Origin: AC-32 sp963755635
GTDB taxonomy: Bacteria > Actinomycetota > Thermoleophilia > Gaiellales > Gaiellaceae
Length of the DNA stretch: 64,000 bases
NCBI GenBank assembly: GCA_963755635.1
Contig: CAVWKS010000021.1
Span: 52,270 to 116,269, forward strand
Reading direction: 5' to 3'
Position 1 is the stretch's first letter, and every line of letters begins with the position of its first letter. Below the pieces are notes generated by a model. That model was not told where the DNA came from and did not search any database. It saw nothing but the letters and a program-made list of their open reading frames with translations. Position numbers and translations under genes: made by a program. This document shows positions 17,441 to 24,979 of the stretch, in pieces.

Positions 17441-18799
17441 CTAAGTCCCGGGCCCGCCGCCGATCCCGGTGACGTCGAAGCGGGCGGTTGCGATCGCGGG
17501 CGTGAGCACGCCCGTCGGATAGCGCTCGTCGTAGAACGACGTCTCGTTGACGAGCAGCGGCTCGCGCGTGAGCCCGTGGAGCTCGGCCAGCAGCTCCGGC
17601 ACCGAGACCGTGAAGCGCAGGTTGACCAGCGGGTCGGCGATCTTCCCGCCGCGGATCCGGAAGGTGCCGTCGCGGGTCATGCCGGTGATCACGCCCTCGC
17701 GCGGGTTGACGATGCTGAGGTAGTGGAGCCGGGTGACGTAGATGCCGTCGCCGACGCGCTCCGCGAGCTCTTCGGTCGATTCCGCGTCGCCGCCGGCCAC
17801 CGACAGCGCGAAGGGGAGAGGGCCCCAGTGGCGAGCAGAGGCAGGGGGCGCGCAGCCGTTCGACTTCTGGCCGTCCCCGGCCTCGTAGGCGGTCCGGCGG
17901 TCCCAGAGAACGCTGCTCAGGACGCCCTCCTCGACCAGCTCCACGCGGTGCTTCGGCGTCCCCTCGAAATCGAACGCCTTCGGCAGCCCGCGCGGGTCGA
18001 TCGGGTCCTCGGCGAGGGAGAAGCGCTCGTCGAAGACCTTCTCGCCCATCCGGCCGGCCGCGAAGCTCCGCTCCTCGAGCAGGCCGCGGGCGCTGAAGGC
18101 GTCGTAGGCGAAGTAGAGGAGCAGCTCCGCGATCGCGTACGGCTCGAGCACGGCTGCGTACGAGCCCGGCTCGAGCTCGTGAGCGCCGCGCGTCCGCTCG
18201 GCGGTCGCGACGGCCCGCTCGGCGGTCGCCGCCGGGTCGATCTCCGAGACGCGCCACGACGTCTGCTCCGCGTAGCCGGACGCGCCGTCGACCGCTGCGA
18301 GCGCGAGCGTGCTCGCGTCGGTCATCGCCTGCCTGAGCCCGATGCCGTTGCTGGAGACCATTGCGAGCTCCGTCAGGCCGCTCGTGAAGTAGCCGTAGAG
18401 GTCGAGGCTCGAGGCGCCGATCGCCGCCGCGGCCAGCCGAGCCTGCTCCTCGGGCGGCAGCGCGGCCGTCTCCTCGTCGTAGCCCTCGACGCTCGGCTGC
18501 TCGTCGGGCGTGGCGAAGCCGGGGAAGCTCGGGTCGGAGGGCGCGCTGTCGGCCGCCTCGCCCGCGCGCGCCGCGAGCGCCTTCACCGCGTCCTCGTCGG
18601 TGCGGTTCGACGCGGCCATGCCGAGCCGGCCGTCCCGAACGATCTGGAGCTCCACCACCTCGTTCTCGATCAGCGTCGGCTGGTGCACCTCCGAGCCGGC
18701 GAAGCGCGCCTGGCCCGAGCTCTCGCGGTTGACGAGCGCGAGCACCTCGTCTCCCTCGGCCGCGCGGACCGCGAGCTCGGCGAGCTCGAGCGCGTCCAT
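17441..18799 (-). CDS. PmbA/TldE-like subunit of a TldD/E-type protease
   Basis: 452 residues. It has the PmbA/TldD fold but lacks the HExxxH zinc motif seen in its upstream partner, as expected for the TldE/PmbA subunit. Conserved stretches include NRESSGQARFAGSEVHQPT at the N-terminus and VNPREGVITGMTRDGTFRIRGGKIADPLVNLRFTVSVPELL near the C-terminus. TldD/E complexes degrade unfolded or leader peptides, for example in microcin B17 and CcdA processing. Its ATG shares one base with the tldD-like stop (TGATG), so the two subunits are made together. Confidence 0.85.
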   Translation of the reverse strand: MDALELAELAVRAAEGDEVLALVNRESSGQARFAGSEVHQPTLIENEVVELQIVRDGRLGMAASNRTDEDAVKALAARAGEAADSAPSDPSFPGFATPDEQPSVEGYDEETAALPPEEQARLAAAAIGASSLDLYGYFTSGLTELAMVSSNGIGLRQAMTDASTLALAAVDGASGYAEQTSWRVSEIDPAATAERAVATAERTRGAHELEPGSYAAVLEPYAIAELLLYFAYDAFSARGLLEERSFAAGRMGEKVFDERFSLAEDPIDPRGLPKAFDFEGTPKHRVELVEEGVLSSVLWDRRTAYEAGDGQKSNGCAPPASARHWGPLPFALSVAGGDAESTEELAERVGDGIYVTRLHYLSIVNPREGVITGMTRDGTFRIRGGKIADPLVNLRFTVSVPELLAELHGLTREPLLVNETSFYDERYPTGVLTPAIATARFDVTGIGGGPGT

Positions 18800-20232
18800 C
18801 AGCTGCGGAACCCGACCTGCACGTTGCGAAAGCGCGCGGGCGAGGCGCCGTGCGAGACGTGCGCGTGCTGTCCCGGCTGGCCCTTGCCGCAATTCGTCAG
18901 TCCGCCCAGGACCCACTCGTCAGGCCCGGCGACGCCGTCGAGCGAGGCCCAGAAGACCGGCGTCCGCCCGGTGTAGGTCGCGTCCCGCAGCATCCGGCCG
19001 AGCTTGCCGTCCTTGATCTCCCAGGCGATCTGCGTCCCGAACTGGAAGTTGAGCCGCTTGTCGTCGATCGACCAGCTCTTGTTCGTCTCGAGGTAGAGCC
19101 CCTCGTCGACCCCGGCGATCAGGTCCTCGAGCGAGCCTTCGCCCGGCTCGAGGTTGAGGTTCGTCATCCGGACGAGCGGCATCCGGCTCCAGCCGTCGGC
19201 GCGCATCGAGCCGCCGGCCCCGCTTCCGATCCGCGCGGCGGTCTCGCGCGAGGTGAGGAAGCCGCTGAGGATGCCTTCCGCGACGACCGGCTCGCGCCGC
19301 GCCGGCACGCCCTCGTCGTCGTAGCCGAAGGTCCCGAGCCCGCCCGGGGTCGTCGAGTCCGCGGTCACGTTCATGTGCTCCGAGCCGTAGCGGAGCGAGC
19401 CGAGATCGTGCGGCTTGAGGAAGCTCGTGCCGGCGTACGCGGCCTCGGTGCCGTAGACGCGGTCGAGCTCGGTCGGATGGCCGACCGACTCGTGCACTTG
19501 CAGCTGCATCTGCTCCGAGTCGATCACGACGCTCATGACCCCGGCGGGGCACGCATCGGCCCGGAGCAGCGCCGCGGCCTGCTCGCCCACGCGCGGCGCT
19601 TCGCGCTCGAGCCCGAGCGACTCGACGTACTCCCAGCCCGCCTGCGCGCTCGAGCCTCCGTGCGCGCTCGGGTAGCTGCGGATCTGCGTGATCCCCTCGC
19701 GGGCGGCCATCGCGTCGATCCCCGCGCCGCACTCGACCATCTCCTGCTCGATCGCCGAGCCGTCGGACGAGACGAACAGCTTCTGCTCCCGCATCGCCCT
19801 CGCGAACGCGGCGGTCACCTTGACGTCGTCGTGCTGCATCGCCCGCTCGGCGCGCAGGCATTGCTCGACCTTGTCTGCGAGGGAGAGCGCGAAGGGGTCC
19901 TGCTCGACCTGCGTTCGATACTCGGCCTGTACCGGCTCGACCGGCGCGAGCGCGCGGTCGTGCCCGCCCGGCGCGGCGCGCGCGAAGGCCGACGCACGGT
20001 TCGCCGTGGCACGCGCGCTCTCGGTGCCGAGCTCGTTGTCGCACGCGAAGCCCCAGGCGCCGTCGACGAGGACCCGGACGCCGATCCCCTCGCTCTCGAC
20101 GTCGTCGAGCCGGTCGACTCGCTGATTCCGAGTCGCGACCGACTGGCTGCGCCGCTGCACGACGCGCGCGTCCGCATAGGAGGCTCCGGCGGCGAGCGCC
20201 GCGGACACTGCTTCGTCGCAGAGCTCCCGCAC
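18799..20232 (-). CDS. TldD-like zinc metalloprotease
   Basis: 477 residues. The zinc motif HESVGH (HExxxH) lies mid-protein in LQVHESVGHPTELDRVYG, followed by SLRYGSEHMNVTADSTTPGGLGTFGYDDEGVPA, a segment conserved in TldD. The N-terminus ASYADARVVQRRSQSVATRNQ is also family-typical. It is the catalytic subunit for the PmbA/TldE-like protein encoded directly downstream. GTG 20232 is chosen because TATCTT (20240-20245) sits 7 nt upstream, indicating a leaderless start. Confidence 0.88.
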   Translation of the reverse strand: MRELCDEAVSAALAAGASYADARVVQRRSQSVATRNQRVDRLDDVESEGIGVRVLVDGAWGFACDNELGTESARATANRASAFARAAPGGHDRALAPVEPVQAEYRTQVEQDPFALSLADKVEQCLRAERAMQHDDVKVTAAFARAMREQKLFVSSDGSAIEQEMVECGAGIDAMAAREGITQIRSYPSAHGGSSAQAGWEYVESLGLEREAPRVGEQAAALLRADACPAGVMSVVIDSEQMQLQVHESVGHPTELDRVYGTEAAYAGTSFLKPHDLGSLRYGSEHMNVTADSTTPGGLGTFGYDDEGVPARREPVVAEGILSGFLTSRETAARIGSGAGGSMRADGWSRMPLVRMTNLNLEPGEGSLEDLIAGVDEGLYLETNKSWSIDDKRLNFQFGTQIAWEIKDGKLGRMLRDATYTGRTPVFWASLDGVAGPDEWVLGGLTNCGKGQPGQHAHVSHGASPARFRNVQVGFRS

Positions 20233-20239
20233 CGCGCGA

Positions 20240-20245
20240 AAGATA
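20240..20245 (-). promoter_or_regulatory. -10 box of the tldD operon
   Basis: TATCTT on the minus strand, 7 nt before GTG 20232; fits a leaderless transcript. Confidence 0.45.
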
Positions 20246-20343
20246 ATCGAATACCGCCGCTACACCTCGCGGCGCGCGCTGGTGGAACGTCGCGAAGTCC
20301 GCGCGCTTCGCGGGCATGACGACTTCGCGAGCCGAGTTGAATG

Positions 20344-20418
20344 CGACGTCTCCGACGGCGGTTTCAAGCTGAGCCGAGCAAAGCCCGGCTCAGCGGCGAG
20401 TTCGGCGGCGAGACGTCG
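20344..20418. repeat. Nested inverted repeats upstream of tRNA-Leu
   Basis: Outer arms CGACGTCTC (20344-20352) and GAGACGTCG (20410-20418) enclose inner arms GCTGAGCCG (20368-20376) and CGGCTCAGC (20386-20394). The rest of 20233-20437 holds nothing else I can identify except the tldD promoter and a tRNA -10 box. Confidence 0.6.
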
Positions 20419-20422
20419 TCGC

Positions 20423-20428
20423 TAGAAT
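20423..20428 (+). promoter_or_regulatory. -10 box of tRNA-Leu
   Basis: TAGAAT, ending 9 nt before the mature tRNA 5' end at 20438. Confidence 0.6.
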
Positions 20429-20437
20429 GGCCGCCGC

Positions 20438-20523
<86 letters not shown>

Positions 20524-20646
20524 TAGCTCGCTCGACCCGAGTTCCCCACAGCGTGCAGATACTCGATCGACTCGTAGCTCGTCAGAGGGGATGGACATCC
20601 TGGGTCACGGCTGACAGTCTCACCCGCACCCACAAGGAGGTTGAGC

Positions 20647-20745
20647 ATGGCGACCAAGGACAAGAACACGAAGAAGAGCATGGAAAAGAAGCCGGCTCAA
20701 AAGACGCTGAAAGAGAAGCGGGCGGCCAAGAAGGCAAAGAAGTAG
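20647..20745 (+). CDS. Tiny lysine-rich basic protein (32 aa)
   Basis: ATG 20647 follows a perfect AAGGAGG (20634-20640) at a 6-nt spacing. The product is 32 residues, nearly half Lys, with N-terminus MATKDKNTKKSMEKK and C-terminus KEKRAAKKAKK. Codon use is normal for the window and the ribosome site is one of the strongest seen here, so it is very likely translated. It resembles the basic tails of histone-like or ribosome-associated proteins but I recognise no family. It sits between tRNA-Leu and a creatininase-like gene. Confidence 0.7.
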   Translation: MATKDKNTKKSMEKKPAQKTLKEKRAAKKAKK

Positions 20746-20773
20746 CCGGGCCGGGCCGAGCAGCCCGGGGCTG

Positions 20774-21457
20774 GTGGTGAGGATCCGCGATCTCAACTGG
20801 ATGCAGCTCGAGACGTACCTGACGAAAGACGACAGGATCGTCTTTCCACTGGGCTCGACCGAGCAGCACGCCTACCTCTCCCTCGAGACCGACAACATCC
20901 TCGCCGAGCGCGCGTCTGTCGAAGCGGCCGAGCCGCTCGGCGTGCCGGTGCTGCCCGTGGCGCCGTACGGCGTGACCGGCTTCACTGCGTATCCCGGAAG
21001 CCCGACGCTCCGCACATCCACGCTTCTCGCAGTCCTCTCAGATGTCGTCGATTCGCTGCTGGGCCAGGGATTCGCGCGTGTGCTCGTCGTGAATGGTCAC
21101 GGCGGAAACACCGAGCCCGGCAGGGACTGGGCGCGGGGTCGCGCTCGCGGATCCGTCGTGTGGCACGAGCTTTGGGAGGGCCGGCCGGACGAGATCGCAG
21201 CCGCGATCGATCCGGACTACGACCATGCCTCGTGGTCGGAGAACTTCACCTGGACGCGGCTTCCGGGTGTGGTCATCCCCGAGCGGCGCAAGCCTCCGGT
21301 CGAATGGCCTGAAAGCGGCAATCCGGAGACGTGGCGCGAAGCTCTCGGCGACGGCTCCTTCGGCGGCCTCTATCAGCGGTCCCCAGAGGACGAAGCCCGG
21401 CTCTGGGAGGCCGCGGTGTTGGCGATCAGAGAGCGGCTTGAAGGGTGGGACGAGTAG
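20774..21457 (+). CDS. Creatininase family amidohydrolase
   Basis: 227 residues, close to the usual 240. Metal-ligand signatures are visible: FPLGSTEQHAYLSLETD (Glu, His, Asp) near residues 24-40 and VVNGHGGN (His) near residue 110, then a Glu-bearing second half. Family members hydrolyse creatinine or related cyclic amides, or trim peptide-derived cofactors (MftE). No mycofactocin genes are nearby, so the substrate is open. GTG 20774 is used, with a second GTG directly after it as an alternative. The gene is monocistronic and precedes the PadR operator. Confidence 0.8.
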   Translation: MVRIRDLNWMQLETYLTKDDRIVFPLGSTEQHAYLSLETDNILAERASVEAAEPLGVPVLPVAPYGVTGFTAYPGSPTLRTSTLLAVLSDVVDSLLGQGFARVLVVNGHGGNTEPGRDWARGRARGSVVWHELWEGRPDEIAAAIDPDYDHASWSENFTWTRLPGVVIPERRKPPVEWPESGNPETWREALGDGSFGGLYQRSPEDEARLWEAAVLAIRERLEGWDE

Positions 21458-21494
21458 AGCCGAGATAACGGCTGTTTGACGTTTCTAGCTTCGT

Positions 21495-21514
21495 GATATA
21501 TCCTGACGATATAT
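21495..21514 (+). promoter_or_regulatory. PadR autoregulatory operator/promoter
   Basis: ATATATC (21496-21502) and GATATAT (21508-21514) form a perfect inverted repeat around CTGAC and overlap the ATG at 21513. It also contains TATCCT, a -10 box 8 nt from the start codon. Binding here would block both transcription and any leaderless initiation. Confidence 0.6.
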
Positions 21515-22046
21515 GAAGCGGACGGCAGTCACCCCGGTCGTGCTCGGGCTCCTCGCGAGCAAGCCCCGCTCGGGCTACGACATCAAGACCATCGTCGACC
21601 GCTCGACGCGCTTCTTCTGGGCCGCGAGCTACGGCCAGATCTACCCGGAGCTGAAGCGGCTCGAGGAGGCCGGCCTGATCGAGGGCGAGGACGTCCCGAA
21701 CGGGGGTCGCGAGCGCCGCGTCTACAAGCTCACGCCGGCCGGTCGCGAGGCGCTTGAGGACTGGCTGCTCGGCACGTCGTACACGGTCGAGCTGCGCGAC
21801 GAGTCGCTGCTGCGGCTCTTCTTCGCCGACGCGTTGCCGCACGAGCAGGCGCTGATGCTGCTCGAGGGCCGCAAGCGCGGGCACGAGGAGCTCCTCGCGG
21901 CGCTCCGCGAGATCGAAGCGCTGCCCGGCGGAAAGGACCCGACCTTCGTCGACCTCGTCCTGCATTGGGGAATCGACTTCAACGAATGGGGGGCACAGTG
22001 GTGCGAGCAGCAGCTTCGCCGCCTGCGCAAGCAGAAGGCAGCCTGA
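21513..22046 (+). CDS. PadR family transcriptional regulator
   Basis: 177 residues. The N-terminal winged helix (VTPVVLGLLASKPRSGYDIKTIVDRSTRFFWAASYGQIYPELKRLEEAGLIEG) and the basic wing GGRERRVYKLTPAGREAL are classic PadR. A C-terminal helical dimerisation domain follows (LLRLFFADALPHEQALMLLEGRKRGHEELL), placing it in the larger subfamily 1/Vir-like group. PadR proteins usually repress a linked membrane protein gene and are released by small molecules. Its last ~48 bases overlap the start of a membrane-protein gene, and an AT-rich palindrome covers its own start codon, both consistent with autoregulation. Confidence 0.88.
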   Translation: MKRTAVTPVVLGLLASKPRSGYDIKTIVDRSTRFFWAASYGQIYPELKRLEEAGLIEGEDVPNGGRERRVYKLTPAGREALEDWLLGTSYTVELRDESLLRLFFADALPHEQALMLLEGRKRGHEELLAALREIEALPGGKDPTFVDLVLHWGIDFNEWGAQWCEQQLRRLRKQKAA

Positions 22047-22634
22047 CGCGGCCGACGTTTCTCGGGATCTTCCGTACGGGCCTGCCCGGGTTCCTGCGCG
22101 AAGGGTTCATCCCGCTCGGCGCGTTCTACGCCGGCCTGCGGCTCGAGGGCCTCGCGGCAGGGATCGTCGCCGCCGCGGTCGCCTCGCTCCTGATCTACGC
22201 GTACGAGCGCCGTATGGGCAGGGACGGGCTGCTCGTGCGGATCTCGCTCGCCTTCGTCGCGGTGCAGTCGGTCGTCGGCCTGGTCTCGCACAGCACGACC
22301 GTCTACCTCGCGCAGCCGGTGGTCCTGGCGGCGGTCTGGGGGCTCGCCTTCCTCGTCTCCGCCGCGATCGGCCGCCCGCTCGCGGGCGCGCTCGCGCAAC
22401 GCGTGGTACCCGTTCCCGCACTGGTTCCGCGAGACGCCGGAGTACAAGCGCGTCTTCGGGATCGAGTCCGTCGTCTGGGGCCTCTACTTCCTCGCGCGCA
22501 GCGGCGTGCGGCTCGCCACGCTGCTGAACGGGAGCCTCGAGAACTTCCTGCTCGTCACCTTTCTCACCGGAACGCCCGCGATGATCCTGCTGCTCGCGTG
22601 GTCCGTGCACTACTCGCTCCGCAAGCTGGACTGA
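21998..22634 (+). CDS. Multi-pass membrane protein (DUF3159-like), one +1 frameshift
   Basis: Conceptual product of about 211 residues with six or so hydrophobic helices. GTG 21998 or 22001 starts inside the padR 3' end. The first part runs TFLGIFRTGLPGFLREGFIPLGAFYAGLRL to LAFLVSAAIGRPLAGALA. At about 22397 one extra base shifts the frame; the product resumes with NAWYPFPHWFRETPEYKRVFGIESVVWG and ends MILLLAWSVHYSLRKLD. This layout resembles the DUF3159 / VC0807-like membrane families. It is the probable target of the upstream PadR regulator and so possibly a transporter, but this is inference. Confidence 0.65.
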
Positions 22635-22641
22635 GCCGAAG

Positions 22642-22670
22642 TTGACGCCGTCCGGGAGGACGGCTACGCT
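22642..22670 (+). promoter_or_regulatory. lexA promoter
   Basis: TTGACG (22642-22647) and TACGCT (22665-22670) with the ideal 17-nt spacer. The predicted transcription start falls at the SOS box. Confidence 0.65.
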
Positions 22671-22676
22671 GGCCGT

Positions 22677-22690
22677 CGAACATACGTTCG
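22677..22690 (+). promoter_or_regulatory. SOS box (LexA operator)
   Basis: CGAACATACGTTCG is a perfect match to the CGAAC-N4-GTTCG operator known from Gram-positive LexA. It lies just downstream of the -10 box and 26 bases before the lexA start, so LexA represses itself. Confidence 0.9.
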
Positions 22691-22716
22691 TCATCCCAGC
22701 CAACCCAGGAGACGCG

Positions 22717-23343
22717 ATGCTGACCGGACGCCAGCAGGAGATCTGGAAGTTCCTGACCGACTACGTCGACGCGCACGGCTACCCGCCGACGGTGCGCGAG
22801 ATCGGCGAGGCGGTCGGGCTCGCCTCACCTTCGACCGTGCACGCTCACCTCGCGAACCTCGAGCGGGCCGGGCTGATCAAGCGCGACCCGACCAAGCCGC
22901 GCGCGCTCGAGCTGCGCCGCGACCCCAGGCCGGAGCCTGCCAAAGCCGCCGCGGACGTCCACCGGCTCCCGCTCGTGGGCGAGATCGCCGCCGGCGGGCC
23001 GCTGCTCGCCGACCAGAACGTGGAGGACTACCTCGCGGTGCCCGAGCCGCTCGCGCGCGGGGGCGAGGAGTTCCTGCTCCGCGTCAAGGGCGACTCGATG
23101 ATCAACGCCGGCATCCTCGACGGCGACCTCGTCGTGGTGCGCCGCGAGCAGACCGCGCGGGACGGCGAGATCGTCGTCGCGCTGGCCGGCGAGGACGAGC
23201 TCGCGGACGAGGCCACCGTCAAGCGCTTCTTCAAGGAGAAGGGGCGGATCCGCTTGCAGCCCGAGAACGACGCGCTCGAGCCGATCTACGCCGACCACGT
23301 CCAGGTCCTGGGCGTCGTCACGGGGGTCTTCCGTTCGCTGTGA
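22717..23343 (+). CDS. lexA: SOS repressor LexA
   Basis: 208 residues from ATG 22717, preceded by AGGAGA (22707-22712). The N-terminal winged helix (LTGRQQEIWKFLTDYVDAHGYPPTVREIGEAVGL, residues 2-35) binds the SOS box. The autocleavage site is the Ala92-Gly93 bond in GEIAAGGPLL. The catalytic dyad is Ser127 (VKGDSMINAGI) and Lys169 (ATVKRFF). RecA-stimulated self-cleavage relieves repression of DNA-repair genes. It has its own promoter and operator directly upstream. An earlier in-frame GTG/TTG extension would run through the operator and is rejected. Confidence 0.95.
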   Translation: MLTGRQQEIWKFLTDYVDAHGYPPTVREIGEAVGLASPSTVHAHLANLERAGLIKRDPTKPRALELRRDPRPEPAKAAADVHRLPLVGEIAAGGPLLADQNVEDYLAVPEPLARGGEEFLLRVKGDSMINAGILDGDLVVVRREQTARDGEIVVALAGEDELADEATVKRFFKEKGRIRLQPENDALEPIYADHVQVLGVVTGVFRSL

Positions 23344-23351
23344 GCGTAGTC

Positions 23352-23408
23352 TTGACGGAGCTCACCAGAGAGCGGAGGTGCCGGCTTTGCCGGCGCCGGG
23401 AGCGGGAA
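23352..23408 (+). promoter_or_regulatory. Structured leader element, copy A
   Basis: About 50 bases ending 3-4 nt before ATG 23411 are nearly identical to the sequence in front of the gene starting at 63945 (copy B, minus strand). The core is a stem GGTGCCGGC-TTT-GCCGGCGCC (23378-23398) flanked by GAGCGGA and GGGAGCGGG. Two differences from copy B swap G-U and G-C pairs and leave the stem intact. A 20-codon TTG-initiated mini-ORF (23352-23414) also overlaps the next start as ATGA in this copy only. Confidence 0.55.
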
Positions 23409-23410
23409 CT

Positions 23411-23589
23411 ATGAACGTCGCGCCGCTCAACCGCACGCTCGACCAGGAGCTGAGCGCGCTCGTCCGCGGGGCGAGCTACGAATGCCTCGTATGCGGCGAG
23501 TTCGTGCTGCACCGGCGGGACGGGATCGGCTGTCCCGAGTGCGGAGCGGAATACGGAGAAGCGGCGGAACCGCGGCTACAATTGGACTC

Positions 23590-23602
<13 letters not shown>
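23411..23602 (+). CDS. Small zinc-ribbon protein
   Basis: 63 residues. A CxxC-x11-CxxC zinc ribbon is visible: CLVCGEFVLHRR then CPECGAEYGE. The N-terminal 25 residues (MNVAPLNRTLDQELSALVRGASYE) form a probable helix. Such proteins are common in actinobacteria without known function; nucleic-acid binding is a guess. The C-terminal codons overlap the RNase P RNA 5' end by 13 bases and contain its -10 box, an unusual nesting. The structured element directly upstream may control its translation. Confidence 0.7.
23577..23582 (+). promoter_or_regulatory. -10 box of rnpB inside the zinc-ribbon CDS
   Basis: TACAAT, ending 7 nt before the inferred RNase P RNA 5' end. The -35 region is weak. Confidence 0.6.
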
Positions 23603-23916
<314 letters not shown>

Positions 23917-23921
23917 ACCAC

Positions 23922-23945
23922 GAAGCCCCGCCTCGGCGGGGCTTC
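23922..23945 (+). terminator. rnpB terminator
   Basis: GAAGCCCCGC (23922-23931) and GCGGGGCTTC (23936-23945) form a perfect 10-bp stem with loop CTCG. Confidence 0.8.
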
Positions 23946-24016
23946 GCCATTTCTCCGAATAGTTCCGGGCGGATCTGGATGGGACGATCCGAGCGGGCCA
24001 ACGGACCGGGAGAACC

Positions 24017-24979
24017 ATGAGCGTGATGTCAGAGCAAGCCGAGACGCTTCCGGAAGAGCGCTTCCGGCACGAGGCGCTCTTCTACGCCGGCGACGAGCAG
24101 TTCGTCGACGCCTGCATGTCCTTCATCAGGGCCGGCTTGGAGGCGGACGAGCCGACGCTCGTCGTCGCGCTCGCCGACAAGCTCGAGAAGCTCCGTGCGG
24201 CTCTCGGGCCGGACGCCGAGCGCGTCCAGTTCACGGACATGAATGCCGTCGGCCGCAACCCGGCGAGGATCATCCCGGCCTGGCAGTCGTTCGTCGACGA
24301 GCACGCGGAGCCGGGAGTCCGGCTGCGCGGCATCGGCGAGCCGATCTTCCCGGCGCGCGAGCTGCACGAGCTCGTCGAGTGCGAGCGCCACGAGGCGCTG
24401 CTCAACCTCGCGTTCGCCGGCGCCGACCGCTTCTGGCTGATGTGCCCGTACGACACCGAGGCGCTCCCGGCCGAGGTGATCGCCCAGGCGCGGCGACACC
24501 ATCCCTTCGTGGCGCACGGCGAGCACCGCGAGCTCAGCGCCGACTACATCGGCGAGGAGGCGATCGCCGAGCCGTTCGCGGCAGAGCTGCCCGATCCACC
24601 TCCCGGCGCGGCCGAGCTCAGCTTCGGCGACGGCGAGCTCAAAGACGTGCGGAGCTTCGTCACGGACAACACGGACGCAGCGAAGGTCTCGCGGGACCGT
24701 GCGCTCGAGCTCGTCTTCGCCGTGAACGAGATCGCCACCAACAGCATCGAACACGGCGGCGGCTCGGGCGTGCTGCGGATGTGGCGGGACGGCGACCAGG
24801 TCGTCGCGGAGATCCGCGACGGCGGCCGCCTGGAAGACCCGCTTGCCGACCGCCGCCTGCCCGCTCTCGGCGACCGCGCCGGGCGCGGCCTCTGGCTGGC
24901 GAACAAGCTCTGCGACCTCGTGCAGGTGCGCAGCTTCCCGGGCGAGCTTGTCGTCCGGCTCTACTTCGCGGTCGGCTAG
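24017..24979 (+). CDS. MEDS-domain sensor fused to anti-sigma-type ATPase
   Basis: 320 residues. The N-terminal ~180 residues match the MEDS/DcmR-like sensory fold (FRHEALFYAGDEQFVDACMSFIRAGLEADEPTLVVALADKLEKLRAAL). The C-terminal ~130 residues are a GHKL/HATPase_c_2 domain of the RsbW/SpoIIAB kind: the N-box VFAVNEIATNSIEHGG, AEIRDGG and GRGLWLANKLCD. Such fusions are common in actinobacteria and are thought to tie a small-molecule sensor to partner-switching control of sigma factors. No linked anti-sigma antagonist is present. Its TAG stop overlaps the TAG of the convergent histidine kinase in a CTAG. Confidence 0.8.
   Translation: MSVMSEQAETLPEERFRHEALFYAGDEQFVDACMSFIRAGLEADEPTLVVALADKLEKLRAALGPDAERVQFTDMNAVGRNPARIIPAWQSFVDEHAEPGVRLRGIGEPIFPARELHELVECERHEALLNLAFAGADRFWLMCPYDTEALPAEVIAQARRHHPFVAHGEHRELSADYIGEEAIAEPFAAELPDPPPGAAELSFGDGELKDVRSFVTDNTDAAKVSRDRALELVFAVNEIATNSIEHGGGSGVLRMWRDGDQVVAEIRDGGRLEDPLADRRLPALGDRAGRGLWLANKLCDLVQVRSFPGELVVRLYFAVG

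Noticed and set aside
16388..18976. 862-residue plus-strand open frame spanning the lipoprotein and tldE region
   Set aside because: Only the part at 16640-17235 looks like a protein; the rest is antisense to the pmbA/tldE-like gene.
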